Assembly: GCA_020847775.1 (NCBI GenBank)
Contig: JADLBI010000180.1
Location: 1-8,134 of the forward strand
Direction of reading: 5' to 3'
DNA length: 8,134 nucleotides
Source of the DNA: Opitutaceae bacterium
GTDB taxonomy: Bacteria > Verrucomicrobiota > Verrucomicrobiia > Opitutales > Opitutaceae
Positions 1 through 7,538 of the stretch are shown here, piece by piece (the stretch's first letter is position 1; each line of letters opens with the position of its first letter). The notes below the pieces were generated by a model that was given only the letters and a program-made list of their open reading frames with translations, searched no databases and was not told where the DNA came from. The position numbers were made by a program, and so were the translations under genes.

Positions 1-1264
1 AAGCCTCAGCTTTCTCTGGGACCTCGATGCGAACCACAACAACTACAACGAAGCGCTCCGCGCCCAACAGGGGCGCACCGATCTCGTGCGCACCAAGTCC
101 ATTGTGAAGGACGCGAAATTGGACATGCTAGGTTACGAACAAGCCGTCGTATTATTTAATGGGCTCAACTACGCGCCCCGGCCCATCTTCCAAGGTTACT
201 CGGCCTACACCCCGACCTTGGCCAATCTCAATTTTGACTACTTCGCCTCCGACCGCGCGCCGGAGTTCGTGCTGTTCAAACTCCACGCCCTCGACGGCCG
301 CCTCGGCGCCATGGATGACCCCGCGGTGCTGCGCCTGTTGCCACACCGCTACCACTATGTGTCCGCTGAGCTCGGCTATACGCTCTGGCAAAAGAACCCC
401 GAACCATTTGATCCCGTCTCCATCGCGCCCAAGCTGGTCCGCACCGCCGCGCTCAAGCTCGGCGACACCCTCAAGGTCTCGGACCTCGCCACCGAGGCGC
501 TCTGGGTGGAGATCGACTACGATTTCTCGCTCCTCGGGAGGTTGCGGCGGTTTTTCCTGAGGCCGCCCGAGGTCAAACTGCAGGTGCTGGATTCGCGCGG
601 CGAGACCAAGCTCTACCGCCTGCCGGAGCCCATCGGCCGCGGGGGATTCATCCTCAGCCCCATCATCAACGACACGATGGATTTCCTGCGCGCCAACGGC
701 GACATCCCCCGCGCGCGGACGGCGGCCTTCGCCGTCACCGCCGCGCCTGCCGACCGGAAGTTCTTGGCGGATGACGTTGCCGTGCGGCTCTACACGCTGC
801 CCCAGAGCGCGGCCGCCAAATCGTATTTTCACGAGGAGAACACCAACCTGTTCCACATGTTTGTGAACGCCCCCTCCAGCTATGAATCCTTTTTGCCGCC
901 GAACGAGGATTTCATCGGTGACCGCCGCGTGATGGTCATGCACGCCCCCAGTGTCATGACTTTTGAAATTCCCCCTGGCGCGACGGAGATTTCCGGCAAA
1001 TTTGGCTTTGTCGCCGGCGCCTACACCGATGAGGGCAAGACCAACGGCGCGGTATTCACCGTGGTCTGGTCATCCGGCTCTGAATCGCAGGTGATCTTCG
1101 AGCGCACCCTCGATCCCGCCACGCGGGCGAACGACCGGGGGCTACAAGCATTCAAGGCGCACCTACCCCAAAGCACGGGCAAGGTGGAGCTGCGGATCGG
1201 CCCGGGGCGCTACAACATCAACGCCTTCGACTGGACCGGCTGGACCGGCATCGAAATCAAATGA
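1..1264 (+). CDS. C-terminal part of GT-C-like membrane protein with jelly-roll C-terminus (5' partial)
   Basis: The frame is open to the left edge (first full codon at position 2), so the gene begins upstream. The in-frame GTG at 86 is not a convincing start, because homology to the downstream gene already holds before it. About 420 residues are visible. They match the C-terminal half of the next gene without gaps: a motif LGYEQAVVLFNG, then NYAPRPIFQGYSAYTP, DRAPEFVLFKL and GYTLWQ, then a middle region with the basic stretch RLRRFFLRP. The last ~100 residues look like a beta-sandwich (FGFVAGAYTDEGKTNG, NDRGLQ, ending DWTGWTGIEIK), as in jelly-roll carbohydrate-binding modules. No membrane segment is visible in this part. 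By analogy with gene 2, the missing N-terminus should carry about ten helices and a GT-C-like active site. The stop overlaps the next start (ATGA). Function is unknown; a surface-glycan transferase or sugar-binding membrane protein is inferred. Confidence 0.85.
   Translation, partial: SLSFLWDLDANHNNYNEALRAQQGRTDLVRTKSIVKDAKLDMLGYEQAVVLFNGLNYAPRPIFQGYSAYTPTLANLNFDYFASDRAPEFVLFKLHALDGRLGAMDDPAVLRLLPHRYHYVSAELGYTLWQKNPEPFDPVSIAPKLVRTAALKLGDTLKVSDLATEALWVEIDYDFSLLGRLRRFFLRPPEVKLQVLDSRGETKLYRLPEPIGRGGFILSPIINDTMDFLRANGDIPRARTAAFAVTAAPADRKFLADDVAVRLYTLPQSAAAKSYFHEENTNLFHMFVNAPSSYESFLPPNEDFIGDRRVMVMHAPSVMTFEIPPGATEISGKFGFVAGAYTDEGKTNGAVFTVVWSSGSESQVIFERTLDPATRANDRGLQAFKAHLPQSTGKVELRIGPGRYNINAFDWTGWTGIEIK
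128..1264 (+). repeat. Paralogous coding segment, copy 1
   Basis: This is the 378-codon 3' segment of gene 1, from the LGYEQAV motif to the stop. It aligns with 2500-3636 at a constant offset of 2372 bases, checked at three anchor points: LGYEQ/LGFEQ, DYDFSLLG/DYRFSLLG and MTFEIP/MVFDVP. Over the first 95 codons I count 61 identical residues. The DNA has diverged well beyond a recent duplication. Confidence 0.85.
1261..1264 (+). promoter_or_regulatory. ATGA stop/start overlap, genes 1 and 2
   Basis: The TGA of gene 1 (1262-1264) overlaps the ATG of gene 2 (1261-1263). The upstream bases hold no clear Shine-Dalgarno motif, so gene 2 is probably translated by coupling or re-initiation after gene 1 (inference). 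Confidence 0.85.
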
Positions 1265-3636
1265 GCAAAATATCGTCTCCATCATCCAAGGCTCCCGACG
1301 CGTCCCGCTCGAAGCTGCTCGACGGGATGTTCCAAGTTCTGGGATTTCTCATTTTGGTCGCGCTCGCGTTTAGACTTCCGGCCTTTCCCGCGCTGGAGCT
1401 CGACTCGTCATGGCGGCAAGCGCTGGGCCGCTTTTACTTCGATGGGCTGCAATTCGGCACCGACGTCGTCTTCACCTACGGCCCGCTCGGCTTCGCCATG
1501 GGCAACACGTTTTGGGGCGACCACTGGTCGGTATTGATCGGTTGGCAACTGGCCGAAGCCCTAGTCTTCGCGGGGGTGGTCTATTGGCATGCCCGCCATC
1601 TCGCCGGATATTCGCGGATATTTTTTCTGGGGTTCTTTTTCCTCTTCGGCCTTTCCTACGTGGATGCCGCGCACCAAAGCATCATCACCCTCGCGGGGTT
1701 GGCGCTCGTGCGCGGCCAAAACCAACCCTGGCGTTGGGGCTCGTTGTTTTGGCTGCTCCTACTGGCCGTGCTCTCGCTGGTCAAGTTCACCAACCTGCTG
1801 CTCGCGTTCTTCCTCGTTTTATTGGCGGGACTGCATGAGCTCCGCCGCCCGTGGCGCTGGCAGTCGCTGCGTGTTCCACTTCTATTTGTCGCGCTGGTTC
1901 TCGTGGGCTGGCGCCTGTGCGGCCAGCAGTTGGGCCACTTGCCCGCCTACGCGTGGGGGTCGTGGGAAATCAGCCAAGGCTATCAGGACACGATGGGGTT
2001 CGCCTCCAACAGCTGGCAGTTGCGCAACGCCATAATCGTGGCGGCGCTCATTCTCGCCTACCTCGCGCTCAATCTCCTGACCGCGCCCGACCGACGCAAA
2101 ACCCTGCTACTCACCACGGGAGTCCTCGGCTACCTCTACTTGAACTGGAAACACGGCTTCATCCGCGCCGACGGTCATCAGGTGGGCTGGTATTACGCGG
2201 TGCTGACCGTGGCCGTCACCTCGCCACTGCTGCTTGGCGACGGGATCAGATGGTTGCGCCGCAAGCAGGTAGTTCTCTTCGCCACCGGACTGCTGTGCCT
2301 TACGAGCATGGAAAGCGTCCTGCCCAGCCTGGTGCGGGGCATCCTCGCCGCCTCTCAAGACAAGGTTGATCGCCACGTCTCCTTTGCGCTGGGCAATGCG
2401 TTCACCCGCGATCTTTACGACAGCAAGTTGGCCGCCGCGCAAAACATCGCCGCACTGCCCAAAATCAAGGCGGTGGTCGGCGACCGCCCAGTCGATGTGC
2501 TCGGATTCGAGCAGGCCGTCGCCCTTTTCAACGGCTTCAATTACACGCCCCGGCCCGTCTTTCAGAGCTACTCGGCCTATACGCCCTATCTGGCGCGGCT
2601 CAATGCGCGGTTTTTCGCCGGTGACCGCGCCCCCGACTTCGTGCTCCTGAAGCTCCAGACGCTCGACCACCGGCTCCCCACGATGGACGACTCACTCGCG
2701 CTACGCCTGCTTGTCGAACGTTATCGCTTCATTCTGTCAGAGCGAGGTTTCACCCTGTGGCAACGCCGTCCCGAACCCTACGACGCCGCTGCTTTCGCGC
2801 CCACGCCGGTTCGCACGGACACCCACCGCTTCGGCGAGACCATCTCGCTGTCCGACTTGGCCGAACGCGATCTCTGGGTGCAAATTGACTATCGATTTTC
2901 CCTGCTCGGCAAACTCCGCCGCTTCTTCCTCCGACCGGCGGAAGTGTATCTCCATGCCACCGACACCCGCGGCGTCACCACGGCCTATCGTCTGCCCGCG
3001 CCTATCGGCCGCACGGGCTTCATGCTGAACCCCCTCGTTGACAACCTCCTCGAGTTCATGCGCGCGCACGGCGGCAATCCATCGCGCCGCATCGCCAGTA
3101 TTCGCCTCGATACCTCTCCCCACGACCGAGACTGCGTGCGGGCCGAATTCCAACTCCGGCTCTCCACTTTGCCGCCATCCGACGCGGGCAAAGCCTATCT
3201 CTCGGATTCTGTCGGGGCGCACTTCCCTCATTTCGCGCAGTCGCCGATCTCGTTCACCGCGCACCTGCCACCCAGCGAAGGTGAAATCGACGGCCATGCC
3301 GTCACCGTCATGCACGCGCCCAGTGAAATGGTCTTCGACGTGCCGCTGGGCGCGACCATGGTGCGGGGCGACTTCGGTTTCATCGCGGGGGCCTACAGCA
3401 ATGGTGGCCGGACCAACGGCTCGCGCTTCACCGTGTATTGGACCGATGGCAGCGACCGCAAAATCCTGCACGAACGATACCTCAACCCCGCCACGCAACT
3501 TAACGACCGCGGCCTGCAAAGCTTTTCCGCGCCCCTGCCGAGCGGACTGGGTCAAGTGGTCATGACCATCGATCCGGGAGCCCATGGCGCATACGCCTTC
3601 GACTGGACCGCGTGGTCCGGCCTCGAGTTTCAATAA
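1261..3636 (+). CDS. Polytopic GT-C-like membrane protein with C-terminal jelly-roll domain, 791 aa
   Basis: Residues 1-20 are a short polar cytoplasmic tail. About ten hydrophobic helices follow between residues ~22 and ~350. The loop after the first helix carries LELDSSW (Asp48) and then FTYGPLGF (71-78). This resembles the acidic first extracytoplasmic loop and GPL-type second motif of GT-C (PMT/ArnT-like) transferases, which use lipid-phosphate sugars. WKHGFIRADGH (296-306) is a charged, probably functional motif near a membrane face. Residues ~370-791 are soluble: a conserved block at 414-508, the basic segment KLRRFFLRP (551-559), and a terminal beta-rich domain from ~690 ending DWTAWSGLEF, like a carbohydrate-binding jelly roll. 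The ATG start overlaps the previous stop by four bases and is followed at once by a plausible N-terminus. The next gene begins in the stop codon. The exact substrate is unknown; a sugar transferase role is inferred from topology and motifs, not proven. Confidence 0.88.
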   Translation: MSKISSPSSKAPDASRSKLLDGMFQVLGFLILVALAFRLPAFPALELDSSWRQALGRFYFDGLQFGTDVVFTYGPLGFAMGNTFWGDHWSVLIGWQLAEALVFAGVVYWHARHLAGYSRIFFLGFFFLFGLSYVDAAHQSIITLAGLALVRGQNQPWRWGSLFWLLLLAVLSLVKFTNLLLAFFLVLLAGLHELRRPWRWQSLRVPLLFVALVLVGWRLCGQQLGHLPAYAWGSWEISQGYQDTMGFASNSWQLRNAIIVAALILAYLALNLLTAPDRRKTLLLTTGVLGYLYLNWKHGFIRADGHQVGWYYAVLTVAVTSPLLLGDGIRWLRRKQVVLFATGLLCLTSMESVLPSLVRGILAASQDKVDRHVSFALGNAFTRDLYDSKLAAAQNIAALPKIKAVVGDRPVDVLGFEQAVALFNGFNYTPRPVFQSYSAYTPYLARLNARFFAGDRAPDFVLLKLQTLDHRLPTMDDSLALRLLVERYRFILSERGFTLWQRRPEPYDAAAFAPTPVRTDTHRFGETISLSDLAERDLWVQIDYRFSLLGKLRRFFLRPAEVYLHATDTRGVTTAYRLPAPIGRTGFMLNPLVDNLLEFMRAHGGNPSRRIASIRLDTSPHDRDCVRAEFQLRLSTLPPSDAGKAYLSDSVGAHFPHFAQSPISFTAHLPPSEGEIDGHAVTVMHAPSEMVFDVPLGATMVRGDFGFIAGAYSNGGRTNGSRFTVYWTDGSDRKILHERYLNPATQLNDRGLQSFSAPLPSGLGQVVMTIDPGAHGAYAFDWTAWSGLEFQ
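2500..3636 (+). repeat. Paralogous coding segment, copy 2
   Basis: This is the matching 378-codon 3' segment of gene 2, from LGFEQAV to the stop. It has the same number of codons as copy 1 and the same order of motifs, including the terminal DWTxWxG signature. It marks an old tandem gene duplication, or two related genes kept side by side, rather than a mobile repeat. Confidence 0.85.
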
Positions 3637-3638
3637 TG
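3634..3638 (+). promoter_or_regulatory. TAATG stop/start overlap, genes 2 and 3
   Basis: The TAA of gene 2 (3634-3636) shares its last base with the ATG of gene 3 (3636-3638). Only a weak GAG lies upstream. This overlap is the main reason for preferring 3636 as the start of gene 3, and it suggests coupled translation. Confidence 0.8.
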
Positions 3639-6600
3639 CCCGCCGCGCCCGCCCAGCCCCCGCGCCCCCCGGCCACCTCTTATTGGTTCTGGGCGGCCGT
3701 GGCATTGACCGCGGTGAAACTCTGGTTCGTTTCCGGCCAGACGATCTACGCGATTGGCCCGGCTTTTCATGACGATCGGCTCTTTCTCGAACTGGCCGAG
3801 CATTTCTTGAACGGCGCTTGGCTCGGCCCCTACGACCAGCTCACCCTCGCGAAAGGCCCGCTCTATTCGCTGTTTCTCGCGGTCAATTTCTGGCTCGGGC
3901 TGCCCCTGCTGATCACGCAGCAATTGCTCTACATCCTCGCCTGCGCCGCGCTGGTTGCGGCTCTGCGTCCTTGGTTTCGTCCGGTCGGGCTGCGGTTCGC
4001 GCTCTACGCCTGCTTGCTGCTCAACCCCATGAGCTGGGACGCCAGCAATCTCACACGAGTCCTACGCCAGGGCATTTACACCCCGCTGACCATGCTGGTG
4101 ATTGCGGGGTTGATCGCACTCTTTGCCCGCCGCCACGAATCCGCCCGCCGCATGGCCGTGCCCGCCGCATGGAGCGGGTTGGCGCTGGGCGCGTTTTGGC
4201 TCACCCGCGAGGAGGGCGTCTGGCTCTTTCCCACCATCGGCTTGTTGTGGCTCGGCCTCGGGTGGTCCCTGCGCTGTGAATGGCGGACGCGTTGGCGTCA
4301 ATTCGTCCTCGCTTCGGGGTGCTTCATCGCCGCCTACGCGCTGCCCGTGCTCGCGGTGAGTTGGCAAAACTACCGCCACTACGGTTGGTTTGGCACGGTG
4401 GAGTTCCGCGCCGCCGGATTCAAAAATGCCTACGGCGCGCTCGCGCGTATCGCGGTAGGTCCCGATCTCCCCAAAATCACCGTTTCCCGCCAGATGCGCG
4501 AGGCGGCCTATGCGGCCAGCCCCACCTTCGCGCTGCTCCGGCCGCACTTCGAAGGTCCGGTCGGCGAGCATTGGATGGACCGCGAAACCTACTCTCCAGC
4601 GGAGCGCCAGATCCTTGGCGGTTGGTTTATGTGGGCGCTGCGCGACGCGTTCGCCGAAGCCGGACTCGCGCCCGACGCTGCCACTGCCCTGAGTAATTAC
4701 CAAAAAATCGCCGACGATATTAACGCGGCGTGCGACGAGGGTCGGTTGCCAGCCCACGCGCCCCGCTCCGGTTTTTTCCCGCGGATCACGAGGCGTGACA
4801 TCGAGCCGCTCTGGCAAATGACACTCGAATACCTGGGCTATTTTGGCAGGTTTCAGGGCTTTACCGCTTGGTCCCTGGATAGTGTGGGCGATTACGCGGA
4901 GCTGAAAATTTTTCGCGACTACGTAGGCACGCATCTCAGCTACGCGCCGCGCTCACCCGATCCGTTCCCCCCAGAGCAAGACCGATTGCACCGATGGCAA
5001 GTCTCGCACCTTGAGACGACTGGTCGCGCGCTAACCGCGGTCATCGGCTGGATCGGTCCACTGCTATTGCTCGTCGGCGCGGCCCGCCTCATCGAGTCGG
5101 TTTGGCGGCGGCGGGTTTCCTATCTTTCCGGTCTGGCGGTCGCGCTCTTCGCCAGTGTCGCGGCCTACCTCGCGATCAACATTCTGATCACCGTGCTGGC
5201 CTTCCGCAATGTCAGCCCCGCGGCCATGGCCGCGGCCTACCCGCTGTATTTGCTCGGCCTCTTCATGATTGGCTTCGACGCCGCACGGGCGTGGGGTCGG
5301 GCCATGACGCCCGCGCATCACGCCGAATCTACCCCCTCCCGCTGGCGCTGGCTCTTGCCGCTCGGTGCCGCGCTGGTGGTGTTCGGCGCGCGTTTGCGCG
5401 AAATCCACCTGTTCGGCGGCGATGTGCCCTACAACGACCAATGGTTTATCGAGGCTAAACAGCTCATCGCGCCTTGGCTCGACGGCGCCCTGCGACCGTG
5501 GACTTTCTTCCTGCCGCATTTCGAGCACCTGCCCGTCTGGACCCGGTTGCTGGCCTGGCTCGAAGTCGCCCTAACCCGTCGATGGGACCCCCTTGTGCAG
5601 ATGACGGTGAATTCCGCACTTTACGGCGGGTTCATCTGGCTGGTGGCGCGCTGGCTCTGGCGGAACTTAGCGCCATCCGCCGCTGGCTTCGTCACGGTGC
5701 TACTGATCCTTGGCGGCGCGCTGCCGTTCGCGTGGGAAAACATCGCCTGGGGTTTTCAATCTCAATTCCCCCTCGCGCTGCTCCTGCTATGGATTCACGC
5801 GCAAGGCGCACTCAATCACACCGTGGGAAGTCGTCGGTGGTGGCTGGCCCAAGCGGCGGGAGTTGCGGGGCTCTTCACCCTCGCCAGCATGTGGCTCGCG
5901 CCACTCGCGCTGGTGGCGACGTGTTTGTGGACAGGCCGCGGAACGCGGCGCGAATGGCTGGTGCCGTTGGTGACTGCCGTTGTCGGCGCGCTTTTGCTCG
6001 CGGTCGTCGGCTGGCGTTCCGCGGAGGGTTACGCGTTTGCGCAAACCACGCGCACCGCGATGGACTTCGCCCATTCACTGCTGCATCTGCTCGGGTGGCC
6101 CACCGGCCTACCTGGAGCCGCCGCGGTGCTCGTGCTGCCTTGGTGTGTTCATGCGCTACGCTTGCGCCAGCAGGTTGAAGCCACACCAGCCGACCGCCTC
6201 ATTTTCGGGCTCGGCCTCTGGGCTGGGCTGCAAGCCGCCGGGCTCGCCTATGCCCGCGCGGGCGATCTTGGTGATTACGTTTCCCGTTACGGTGACGTGC
6301 TGTTTATCGGCCTGCTGGCAAACGCTCTAGCCTTGACGCGCCTAACGCCCCCGCCGGGGCGCACCCGCGCGGGTTGGCTGGGTCTCGCGCTGCTTTGGGG
6401 CGGACTCGCGCTTAGCGGATTGCTCGAGCGCTCCCGCGAGGGCCATGCGCGATACTTCCACGAGCATGCGGTGGCGGACGCGGATTTACGGCGCAACGCC
6501 GTGCAATCCTATCTGCATCACGGCGACCGCGCTTTGCTTGAACAGCCCGCGACACGCTGGGTCTTGTCTCAAAACCCCGAGGTCGTCACCGCGCTGCTGG

Positions 6601-7481
6601 ATCGGCCGGAATTCCGCGCGCTGCTGCCCGCCTCGGTGAATCCGGCCAACACCGATTCCCTCGCCGGCCGGTTCGTGCGCCGCGCCCAAACGCTTTGGCC
6701 GTGGTGGATCGGCGCGGGCGTGCTGGTGCTCAGCGCGGGCGGCATGGTGTGGTATTTTAAAGGCGGTGCCCGACCGACGCCGTTGGCCGGGCTCACCGGA
6801 CCGATCCCGTTTATCGTATCGCTAGGCGTGGCGCTAGGCAGCTTGGTCGCGCTCGCCTTTTGGTCGCAACCGCTGGTGTTCAATCGCGACGCGCGCTGGC
6901 TAAACCTGTTCGGTGGCGAGGCCGCTCTCTCGGGCATGACCTTCGATTTTGCCGTCCCCACGGAGTTTCCACACGAACGATTGCAAGGCGCCGCCCCGTT
7001 GCAACCGGTCGAGTTGCGCAACCGCTTATACGGCACTGCACCGGCCGGCCCAGCGTTGACCTGCGTGGTCTACAGCAGCCCCTTCTCTATCACCCGCGAC
7101 TGGCTGATCGTGCCCTACGCCGGCTATCCCATCAGCCCGGGCAACGGTTTGCGCGTGCAACTGCTCTCGCCGGACGATGCGCGCATGGAGCAAGAAATCT
7201 CCTGCCCTGGCCCAAATGGCGACGGCTTAGACTATTGGGCAGTCGACCTGCGCGGGATGCGCGGCCGACGCGCGCGACTCGTGCTGTATGACGGCCGGGT
7301 TGATACCGAGGCTTGGGTCGCCACGGCCCCGCCAATTCCCGCGGATAGTCCCGAAATCGCCGCCAATCTCGCCCGGCGGCTCAGGCTGGAACGTCACTCG
7401 GCGTTGCAACTCAATCTGGCCGCGTTCGCCCTGGTCGGAGTGATTGGCGCGAGCCTCACCTGGCGCCGCCGCCGCAACTGA
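3636..7481 (+). CDS. Giant double-module GT-C-like membrane protein, 1281 aa
   Basis: I place the start at the ATG at 3636, which overlaps the previous stop (TAATG), rather than at an in-frame GTG 24 bases upstream inside gene 2. Module A (~1-550) has a first helix at ~15-34, acidic HDD at 45-47, AKGPLYS at 72-78, more helices to ~242, a ~215-residue soluble insert (~245-460; FKNAYGAL, YSPAERQILGGWFMW), then three helices. Module B (~560-1080) restarts the pattern: helix ~571-585, NDQW at 600-603, PHFEHLPVWTRL at 627-638, about ten helices, a soluble stretch ~930-1018 (LLDRPEFRALLPAS), and two more helices. Residues ~1080-1255 form a beta-rich extracytoplasmic domain, then a last helix and an RRRR tail. 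Both halves resemble GT-C glycosyltransferases with acidic first loops, so this looks like a fusion. Each half belongs to a family whose function I cannot name. It is translationally coupled to gene 2 and probably acts on the same glycan. Confidence 0.87.
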   Translation: MPAAPAQPPRPPATSYWFWAAVALTAVKLWFVSGQTIYAIGPAFHDDRLFLELAEHFLNGAWLGPYDQLTLAKGPLYSLFLAVNFWLGLPLLITQQLLYILACAALVAALRPWFRPVGLRFALYACLLLNPMSWDASNLTRVLRQGIYTPLTMLVIAGLIALFARRHESARRMAVPAAWSGLALGAFWLTREEGVWLFPTIGLLWLGLGWSLRCEWRTRWRQFVLASGCFIAAYALPVLAVSWQNYRHYGWFGTVEFRAAGFKNAYGALARIAVGPDLPKITVSRQMREAAYAASPTFALLRPHFEGPVGEHWMDRETYSPAERQILGGWFMWALRDAFAEAGLAPDAATALSNYQKIADDINAACDEGRLPAHAPRSGFFPRITRRDIEPLWQMTLEYLGYFGRFQGFTAWSLDSVGDYAELKIFRDYVGTHLSYAPRSPDPFPPEQDRLHRWQVSHLETTGRALTAVIGWIGPLLLLVGAARLIESVWRRRVSYLSGLAVALFASVAAYLAINILITVLAFRNVSPAAMAAAYPLYLLGLFMIGFDAARAWGRAMTPAHHAESTPSRWRWLLPLGAALVVFGARLREIHLFGGDVPYNDQWFIEAKQLIAPWLDGALRPWTFFLPHFEHLPVWTRLLAWLEVALTRRWDPLVQMTVNSALYGGFIWLVARWLWRNLAPSAAGFVTVLLILGGALPFAWENIAWGFQSQFPLALLLLWIHAQGALNHTVGSRRWWLAQAAGVAGLFTLASMWLAPLALVATCLWTGRGTRREWLVPLVTAVVGALLLAVVGWRSAEGYAFAQTTRTAMDFAHSLLHLLGWPTGLPGAAAVLVLPWCVHALRLRQQVEATPADRLIFGLGLWAGLQAAGLAYARAGDLGDYVSRYGDVLFIGLLANALALTRLTPPPGRTRAGWLGLALLWGGLALSGLLERSREGHARYFHEHAVADADLRRNAVQSYLHHGDRALLEQPATRWVLSQNPEVVTALLDRPEFRALLPASVNPANTDSLAGRFVRRAQTLWPWWIGAGVLVLSAGGMVWYFKGGARPTPLAGLTGPIPFIVSLGVALGSLVALAFWSQPLVFNRDARWLNLFGGEAALSGMTFDFAVPTEFPHERLQGAAPLQPVELRNRLYGTAPAGPALTCVVYSSPFSITRDWLIVPYAGYPISPGNGLRVQLLSPDDARMEQEISCPGPNGDGLDYWAVDLRGMRGRRARLVLYDGRVDTEAWVATAPPIPADSPEIAANLARRLRLERHSALQLNLAAFALVGVIGASLTWRRRRN
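5280..5340 (+). other. Probable fusion seam inside the 1281-aa gene
   Basis: Module A ends with a helix followed by basic residues (FDAARAWGRA). Module B begins with a polar linker and a new N-terminal-like helix (RWRWLLPLGAALVVFG). An in-frame ATG at 5304 sits exactly between them and is followed by A, giving ATGA, the same arrangement as the gene 1/gene 2 junction. Starting there would give a 725-aa protein with a normal GT-C-like N-terminus. That this is a relic of two once separate genes is an inference. Confidence 0.5.
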
Positions 7482-7538
7482 ACCCGCAGCTGCGATTTCG
7501 CGCTTCACCCTCCGCTCCGCCACTCCATTGTTTCGTCC
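7482..7538. other. 57-bp intergenic gap
   Basis: This is the only non-coding stretch in the window. I see no hairpin followed by a T-run, no recognisable -35/-10 pair and no clear ribosome-binding site. The downstream GT2 gene is therefore probably part of the same transcript. Confidence 0.6.

Noticed and set aside
86..88. GTG at 86 as the start of gene 1
   Set aside because: The frame is open to the window edge and the residues before it align with gene 2, so the gene is truncated by the window rather than starting here.
152..943. Long minus-strand open frame (263 codons) opposite gene 1
   Set aside because: It is a shadow of high-GC codon bias. The + strand is homologous to gene 2, whereas the antisense product is low in hydrophobic core pattern, rich in G/R/E and shows no motif.
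1231..1248. Perfect 9-bp tandem repeat (ctggaccgg twice)
   Set aside because: It encodes the WTGWTG of the conserved terminal DWTxWxG motif, so it is coding sequence and not a regulatory or slippage element.
3612..3635. In-frame GTG at 3612 as the start of gene 3
   Set aside because: It would overlap gene 2 by 25 bases. The ATG at 3636 overlaps the stop by one base, as expected in this operon, and gives a normal N-terminus.
2737..3705. Minus-strand open frame of 322 codons opposite gene 2
   Set aside because: It lies opposite the conserved soluble domain, spans the gene 2/3 junction and reads as Arg/Gly/Glu-rich antisense. It is best explained by GC-rich third positions on the coding strand.
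4062..4934. Minus-strand open frame of 290 codons opposite gene 3
   Set aside because: Same cause; the + strand has clear helices and motifs through this stretch.
7482..7538. Possible terminator or promoter between genes 3 and 4
   Set aside because: No stem with a T-tract and no recognisable promoter boxes; the gap is short and GC-rich.
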